Source of the DNA: Tenodera sinensis
Lineage: Eukaryota; Arthropoda; Insecta; Mantodea; Mantidae
Direction: 5' to 3'
Assembly: GCA_030765045.1 (NCBI GenBank)
Contig: CM060964.1
Location: 137,440,948 to 137,504,947 of the forward strand
DNA: 64,000 nucleotides
Part shown: positions 57,790 through 64,000 of the stretch, in pieces
Numbering within the stretch: position 1 is the first letter of the stretch
Layout: each line of letters opens with the position of its first letter
Program-made: the position numbers and the translations under genes
The notes under the pieces: model-generated
The model's database searches: none
Seen by the model: only the letters and a program-made list of their open reading frames with translations
Told to the model about the DNA's origin: nothing

Positions 57790-58427
57790 TCTAGAAGTTC
57801 TTGGCCTGACCAATAAGATACAAAATTTAAGGGAAATCCTTTATTTAGCTAATTGTCAAAATTATCATCTTGTAAATTAATACATTTAGTCCAATTACTT
57901 TCCAACTTAATAATGTCCTCAGTAAAATAAGATTCGTCCAACCTTAAAAATAAGCATCTGTCTCAGCTTAAACCAATCTGAATCTTGGTACACTTAGTCA
58001 TTTCTTCAGGTTTGGGAACAAAAGGTAATCACTGGCAGCTAAATCCTGCAAATATGGCAGAAGTGGAAGCACTTGAAAGTGAAGGTCATTCAGTTTTTCA
58101 GCAAATTTACCAGGTATGTGTGTCTTTTTTTATTATCATTATCATCATCGTCATCATCAACAACATCCTCCAACATAGTGTCATATCCAACAGTAGGTAT
58201 ATGTGAGGGCACATTATTGTGATGAAAGAACTTTTTCACAAGTGTGGATGATTAGCCTGAAACTTTAAATTCACCCAGCAGTGAAGCATAATGCTCCCTG
58301 TTGATCATTCTGCCCTTTTCAAGGTAGTACATGACCACCTCAACATGAGAATTCCACATAACTGTATCTGACTTTTCCTGCATAAGGAAAGGCTTTTGCT
58401 TTTTATTTTTCAATTTTTTTTTTAATT

Positions 58428-58466
<39 letters not shown>

Positions 58467-58480
58467 TTTTTTTTTTTTTT
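57790..58480 (-). pseudogene. mariner transposase fragment
   Basis: On the minus strand: YYLEKGRMINREHYASLLGE, then KKFFHHNNVPSHIPT, where the family has H-x-D-N-A-P-A-H (Asp changed to Asn), then decayed downstream segments. Part of the interior has been replaced by ATC-type simple repeats (58133-58165). Inactive. Confidence 0.6.
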
Positions 58481-58482
58481 GT
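58425..58482. repeat. (TTTA)n/T-rich low-complexity tract
   Basis: TTTA tetranucleotide repeats passing into a T run, at the boundary of the mariner remnant. Confidence 0.9.
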
Positions 58483-60357
58483 GCACTTTCAGCTGCGGCA
58501 ATCCATAGTTTGCACTGTTTCTTTGACTCTGGCATATAGCAATGAATTCATGTTTCATCTACTGCTATGAAACATCAGAGAAACTCACTGGAATCGAGTT
58601 TAACAAGTCTGGACACTACTAATAAATATTCACTTTAATAGGTTTTTGGTCCATTAACAAACACAGCACCCATCCAGCAGAAAGCTTTTTAGCCCTTTCA
58701 CTGCTACATTGTTTCCAACTGGCTAACCCCTCCATGCTAAGTTATTTCTGCAACAATTAAACTCTCTTAAATATATGTTACAATATTTAAAATTAAACTA
58801 TATGTTCCAAAACACTCTCCAAAGTTCTTGTAGGTAGCTGAAAGTGACCAGGGAGTTAGGATTCTTAAATTTAAAAAATCATGGAAGATACTGCCTGCAT
58901 CACACATGACCAAGGGTTGTCCAGTGGCTAAAAATGCACATTGTTAATGTTTTTAAAACATTAGCAATTTCTCGACTTTAGAATGCTGTATTGAACTATA
59001 TTTACATTTTTTCCTTTCTATTTACAGGACAGGGGTGACCAAAACTGATTGTATTGGAAATTGCCTTTACTTCACTATATTACATACAATTTAGAAATGA
59101 AACATCCTTCCGAAATCAATTTTAGTACTACTTTTGTGTGTGAGATTTTTTAAAACATGGATATAAACATAAGCCCACATTACATTTAGCACACATAAAC
59201 CTGGAATCTTGTCTTTTTTTGGGCCCAAGGTTGGATTGTTACATACATGGCACATCCTAGCAGGCTTTGCTTTTTTTGCAGTTAGTGGAACAGGTGAAGG
59301 GAAGTGTCTTGCAATTAGTCTAACGGCTGGTTGCCAGATGTTGGTCTCCCTACTTTGGTTACTTTGAGAGTATGGTACCACTGGAAAATTTCTCAAATAA
59401 GCAAGAGCTGAAAATTGGCTACAGTAATATTCATACCTGTTTTTGTCCTGCATATTGCTTGAGAATTTAGCAGTTATATCTAGGAGATGGAAGAATTTTC
59501 GATACCATTTTAAAGCCTTTCTGAGATATTCCAGAGTGATAATCATCTTGTCTGACCTAACTATAGCACCCATATTTTTGTAATAATCCATGACACAGTT
59601 GGGCTTCATTATCTGTGTTTGAGTTCTCTTATCAAGTTTCCCTGGCTGTCTCATTGAATCTCTGTGAAGTGTTGTCAACATACAGACCTCTCGTGTGTCC
59701 ATCCAAGTACTAACAAGTTTAACGTGTGTCTCGAATCTTTTTGTCCCTCTTCAATTTCTCACTAATTTTGAGCATTTCCTTTTTGCTTTTTCTTACTGTA
59801 CCATAAGCATTGGTTTCATTTTGATGTAGCCAATTGTGCAGTAGAGGACTGGAATACCAATTATTTAGGGTACCTTTGTGTAGATACCCTTGCATCAATG
59901 TTTGTACAACTGTTCCTGAAAAACCAAATTCATGCCCAGGAAGAATATCTGTATTTTCCCCTGTACATATAACAAAATCAAGAATGTATCCTGTTTCACA
60001 ATCACAGAGTAAAAACACCTTCACACCAAACGTGTCTCTTAGAGGGGATATATTGTAAAAATTGTAGCCGGCCCTTGAAAAGCATAAGACTTTCATCTGG
60101 TCTTGAAAAGGGTAAAACACTTCCCTAAAAGCTCTCCTCAGATGCTCACTTATTGGTTTCAGTTTATGTAGCCTTTCCCTCGCACTTGAGTCTCAATGTC
60201 ATTGAAATGTAATAGTTTCAAAAGTAAAAGGTATGTATATATCCCTGGAAATATAGTCTGAGAATTGATATGTTGTAATAAGAGGATCTTTGTACCAGTA
60301 CTTGTTCACTGCATTCTTTTTTATGGTCATGAGCATAGTGATTCCAAAAAACACATA

Positions 60358-61311
60358 CGAGGGTAATTCAAATATAGAGGGTAATTGTTGCATATCGGGG
60401 GGAAGCAGTTCAGAGTGGGGCAGTGGAATGCGGGGGTTGAAGGTTGGTGTGTTAGGGAGTGGGAACTAGCTGTGTTAGCTACTTTGCTAGGTTCTGGCGT
60501 CAGTACAGCCATGAGTGAGCAAGAGGTTCCTTCGTCTGTTGCACAACGCATTATTATCAAGTTTTTAACCAATGAAGGGGTTAAACCTTCGGAGATTTTA
60601 ACTCGTTTAAGGGCACAGTTTGGGGACACTACACTGTCACAGAATCGAGAGTTTACTTGGACCAGACAATTTAAGGGTGGCCCAGAATTTGTGGAAAACA
60701 AAAGTCATGCTTGACGCCCAAGGTCAAATCTCAGAGATGACAACATCCATGCCGTTCAAGAGCTTATTGAAAGTGATCACCGCTCCACTGTTGAAGAAAT
60801 CGCATCAGAAGTTGGTTGATTTTCTTCATGATCGACGTACAGTGACTGCAGCTTACTATTGCCAATTGTTAAGGTCTGTAAAAGCTGCCTACTGAAGCAA
60901 AAGACGCCATATGCCCATCAGAGATGTCATCCTTCTCCAAAACAATGCAACGCCTCACACCGCCAATTTGACAATGGACACAATGGTGGCCATGCACTGG
61001 GAAACCCTTGAACACCCTCCCTTTAGTCCAGACTTGTGCCCCCCAGACTATTTTTTGTTTGCACACATGAAAGAATCGCTTAGAGGGAAACATTTCGAAA
61101 GCAACAACGTCGATGAGCATGTGCGCAATTGGTTGGCGAAGTGCCCTCAAACTTTTTTTAAAGAAGGAACGTTCAAGCTTCCAAAACGTTGGCAAAAATG
61201 TGTACAGTGTGAAGGAAGCTATATAGAGAAATGTTGATGTAGTCATTTGTGTATATATTTAATCAATAAATATTTTTAACAAAATTACCGTTTATATTTG
61301 AATCACCCTCG
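60358..61311 (+). mobile_element. mariner element inserted in piggyBac
   Basis: TIRs CGAGGGTAATTCAAATATA and the inverse of CGAGGGTGATTCAAATATA are flanked by TA (60356-60357, 61312-61313). At 954 bp it is shorter than full-length mariners because of an internal deletion. The interrupted piggyBac frame lies on both sides, so this insertion came later. Confidence 0.93.
60511..61237 (+). pseudogene. mariner transposase, internally deleted
   Basis: From ATG 60511: MSEQEVPSSVAQRIIIKFLT, then NEGVKPSEILTRLRAQFGD and TWTRQFKGG, an N-terminal HTH. After frameshifts and a deletion of the first catalytic region the frame from 60911 gives VILLQNNATPHTA (second Asp replaced by Asn) and HPPFSPDLCPPDYFLFA (third Asp present). 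The end is WQKCVQCEGSYIEKC. Inactive, but less decayed than the other mariners here. Confidence 0.85.
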
Positions 61312-62109
61312 TACAATTCCTCAGGGGTGGTATTACTCCAAGCTTGCGAACGACAGTTTTGGTAAGGCTGTAGTTTCTGACACAGGAATATGTAATATTT
61401 ATTGGTTTTATCTGCTATGCACTAAATGATATGAAATGGAAAAAATAATTGAAAAATATCCAATATAATGCAGTCAGCATTAATGTTTCTCAAAATATCT
61501 GAATTTTGACCCCTGAACTGGTGCAAATGTGGGCTGAAGTCAACCCTGTGCCACAAAGGATCAGTGCGTCTTCTCTTTGTTTGTGATACACCTTGCTGCT
61601 TGAGATAACATTCTTCACTTTCACTGTCACTACTATCAATACCTGCACTTTTATACATTGCTTCAGCATAATCCTGATCATTTTCACTGTCACTGAAATC
61701 CTAAAGATCGGACAAAAATTCATTAAAAATTTCTAATAATTCACTATCACCTAAAGCATGTCCCACACTGCTTGAGGAAGCCATTTTATGCACCCTTGAA
61801 ATCCAGTAACTCCCTGCGTCATGTGATACAAGCTTGTATCGCTCATGGGGCAACATATGCATTGCACAGACCTTCAAATATTTCATTTAAGGGAGCAGCA
61901 CAAGACAGATATAATACTCAAAGGCACTTCATTCTCACCATAACAGATGGCATGAGCATACGATGTGTTAAAACCACCTTCAAAATCTTTGTCTAGGAGT
62001 TATATGTTGGTTTCTTAGCGCAACACACATAACGTGTATACATGTTATTAGCACAGGGCAAGTTAAAAGTCGATAATGGATATACACATTACTAGCTGAG
62101 AAAGGGTTA

Positions 62110-62450
62110 ATACCCTACACTTCAAGTAAAATGTATTGAGCATGGCCTATGAAGGTCTTTGCAATGTTAGCCAACTCAAGTACTTTCAATAAGCAACCAC
62201 TTACTGATACAACATTGTGAATTTTTGTGATAATCTCATAGGTTACAGCAGTTTTGATACACTCCAAGTGCTCATCATCTTTGATAGATCTATGACCATG
62301 CTTAAATTCAGCAGTCCACCTTTTGACCATCGAAAATGAAAAGGAATAACCCTTTAACATCCAATCTAATTCCCTTTGTATTTCTGTGTGGCTAAAATCC
62401 TCAAAACAAAGTACCTTCTCACAGCTTATACTTCCATTTTATCCATTTTG
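62110..62450 (-). pseudogene. mariner transposase N-terminal fragment
   Basis: The minus frame reads DWMLKGYSFSFSMVKRWTAE, then FKHGHRSIKDDEH and TYEIITKIHNVV, the paired HTH region of a mariner lineage distinct from the one at 60358. Only the DNA-binding half is present. It starts next to the TTAA at the piggyBac border. Confidence 0.65.
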
Positions 62451-63428
62451 TATAACAGGTTAACATTAGTTTGTTTGCATTACTGTCACAAGTGATATGC
62501 ATTTAAAATTTTAGTTTCCATCTAAAGAAATATACTTAACTGCCATAGCCGTTTGTTGATATCATGATGTCTGAGTCTGGCAAAATGCTTTTAGAGTGCC
62601 TCTCATACACAGCATTTTAAAGCATTATTTCAATGTGGCAAGATGACTGTAATTATGACCTTTAGTATGAGTGACAAGATATGCAGCCAGGAGCCATAAT
62701 AGTGAAGTTTGAGGCAAAAGAACAGATTTGTTATGATTTTGCTGCAATTAATGTGATCATGTAAGTAAAACTGAAGAAAGTTGCTAATGGCATAAAAATC
62801 CACAAGTTAACCATTTAGAACAATGATGTAAATGAATTTGTTCATTACACAACACCTTCTCTCTCACTAGAAGCTTGGGATTTGGATTGAAAATTAGATT
62901 GTCAGCAATTTTGTGTAAAGAATAATAATTTTCCTTTTATTACTTATCATAAAGATTAAATTCAATACTTGCTTTGAAGTAACACTTTTCATAAAAACTA
63001 AATTGAATACTTGCTTTAAAGTAACTTTTGTATTCAGAGAAATATAATTCTTGAGTTTGGGTTCTCGATCTCTTCATATGCACATCTCAAAATGATATAC
63101 ACCCTTCCAAAGAACAAAACAAATTAGGGCTACCTGCTGCTTGTTACCTCTGCAAGTGATCTTTACACCACTGGAAGGCTTCTGACTGTAAAAGGGGCAA
63201 AAAAAAAAAAAAAAAAAACAACATAAAAATCTGTAGGAAAGTATTTGGGGAGTCTCAAAGAGTAAGAATGACTAAGAAGAAAATGAAGCTAATGACAGGC
63301 TTAGAACAACATTAAGACGGCCAAATGCAAAGCTTCCAAGTTATCAGGAATTCCATAGAAATGAAAGCGATATGTACTGAAGTCTAAATAATCAGAAAGA
63401 GACAAAACAGAAAACAGGATGCCAGTCA
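62451..63428. other. No gene recognised
   Basis: AT-rich sequence with an A-run at ~63200. ORFs are short and unidentifiable. Confidence 0.5.
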
Positions 63429-63926
63429 TTGCAGGGCATGAGGGAATTGGAGATGATAGCATCACTGCAGATTGTAACTGACAAATTAAAAAAAGATTTA
63501 AAGAAATCACATGAAGAAATTACTAATCTAAAGACTGAAAATAATGAGCTGAAAGGCCAAATATTAATTATGGACAGGGAAAAAAATTCATATGTAGAAG
63601 TTGCTAAAAAATTGAAGACATGTGACCAAGTTAAAAACATTGAAATAACAAATGGATTCAAAGTACTGAATCTGGATGATGAGGGGGAAAATAAAGATGG
63701 AGTGATGAAGAATACTGCAGTGGTCCATACAGAAGGAAAGATGCAAGAAAAAACTCCTTCAAGTGGACCAACCCCAAATTGGAAAAGAAAGAATCAAGTG
63801 AAAAGGTGATACTGTATGGTGATTTGATAATAAAACATGTAGTGATAAATAATCCTGATGTAAAAGTGCAAGTGTTCAGGGGAATCAAAGCTGAATACTT
63901 ACCAAACTTATGTTGGGTTTGAAACC
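63429..63926 (+). pseudogene. Retroelement ORF1-like fragment: coiled coil plus start of SGNH-hydrolase-like domain
   Basis: A 126-codon frame begins with a strong coiled coil (KLKKDLKKSHEEITNLKTEN) and ends in a basic linker WKRKNQVKR. One frame over (from ~63809) it continues VILYGDLIIKHVVINN and VQVFRGIKAEYL. This resembles the first block (G-D-S-x-x-x-H) and next strand of SGNH-type esterase domains found in some LINE ORF1 proteins and domesticated relatives; Ser is Leu here. It stops at ~63926, so only the N-terminal part is present. Confidence 0.5.
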
Positions 63927-63981
63927 ATTCTGTTGTGCTATGGAAAGAATGTGGCCATATTTCTGTCTGTATTCTTCTTTG
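63903..63981 (-). CDS. Candidate exon of unknown gene
   Basis: A 79-nt minus-strand stretch lies between an acceptor-like TTACCTCTCAG and a consensus donor G|GTAAGT. One frame gives KEEYRQKYGHILSIAQQNGF; a second is also open. It does not fit directly in phase with P4HA exon A, since that frame meets a stop. It could be an exon of another gene, an upstream exon separated by an unseen one, or chance. It overlaps the tail of the plus-strand ORF1-like fragment. Confidence 0.25.
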
Positions 63982-64000
63982 CTGAGAGGTAAATTTACCA

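Larger units (their letters stand above)
59091..61784 (-). pseudogene. piggyBac transposase, degenerate and split
   Basis: Start at 61784 (MASSSSVGHALGD), with an acidic Ser-rich head, then a stop near 61700. After the mariner it resumes with YVFFGITMLMTIKKNAV, then a DDE_Tnp_1_7 core with FGVKVFLLCDCETGYILDF (second Asp present). NNWYSSPLLHNWL follows, where the third catalytic Asp of D-N-W-Y is Asn. A Cys-rich end (CHVCNNP) closes it at 59091. The first catalytic Asp block is also lost. Frameshifts near 59710 and 60190. It could not catalyse TTAA cut-and-paste. Confidence 0.85.
58693..62106 (-). mobile_element. piggyBac element, interrupted by mariner
   Basis: The right end GCTGAGAAAGGG abuts TTAA (62107-62110). 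The left end CCCTTTCACTGC follows TTAG (58689-58692), a one-base decay of the TTAA target. CCCTTTC[TA]C termini with TTAA duplication define piggyBac. Without the 954-bp mariner the element is ~2.46 kb, the usual size. The transposase is on the minus strand. Confidence 0.88.

Overview
The window reads as a piece of a large, AT-rich, repeat-dense arthropod genome, most likely an insect. A hemimetabolous insect with long introns (cockroach or termite type) fits the Penelope-like, piggyBac, mariner, hAT and tRNA-SINE mix, but the sequence does not fix the species. No bacterial-type operon, CRISPR array, rRNA or intact tRNA gene was seen.

The one host gene I can support is a collagen prolyl 4-hydroxylase alpha subunit on the minus strand. 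Three exons (56702-56853, 32584-32754, 7587-7751) have good acceptor and donor sites, join in frame in phase 1, and encode consecutive parts of the N-terminal and peptide-substrate (TPR) domains. The upstream and catalytic exons lie outside the window or were not recognised. The two introns between them are about 24 and 25 kb, and nearly everything else in the window is transposon debris inside them or beside the gene.

Layout from left to right. 0-3.3 kb: a hAT element split by a smaller TIR element, then Penelope-like (PLE) and zinc-finger/hAT remnants. 3.8-5.8 kb: a TIR transposon of unknown superfamily with a 4-bp TSD. 7-9 kb: two SINEs and a P4HA exon. 9.3-15.0 kb: a hAT element with perfect TSDs, split by a pol-less LTR retrotransposon that also has a perfect TSD. 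16.7 kb: a near-perfect 114-bp-arm palindrome. 17.3-18.2 kb: a second hAT copy with TSDs. 18.2-20.7 kb: a head-to-head PLE with hammerhead-like ends. 21.7-25.9 kb: LTR, Tc1 and PLE remnants and a layered hexamer/dinucleotide satellite grown inside a PLE reading frame. 26-35 kb: tandem repeat, LINE, mariner and SINE fragments and the second P4HA exon. 39-42.8 kb: an RNase-H LINE split by a second copy of the 4-bp-TSD transposon. 43-46.9 kb: mariner and PLE remnants and a foldback (inverted) ribozyme-type retroelement. 46.9-52.1 kb: a LINE with two intact ORFs inserted in one arm of that foldback. 54-64 kb: LINE ends, the third P4HA exon, a SINE, and a piggyBac element split by a mariner.

Most of the value lies in the nesting. 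At least five insertions can be dated relative to one another from TSDs or pre-insertion sites: LTR into hAT, mariner into piggyBac, TIR element into foldback arm, LINE into foldback arm, and 4-bp-TSD transposon into LINE.
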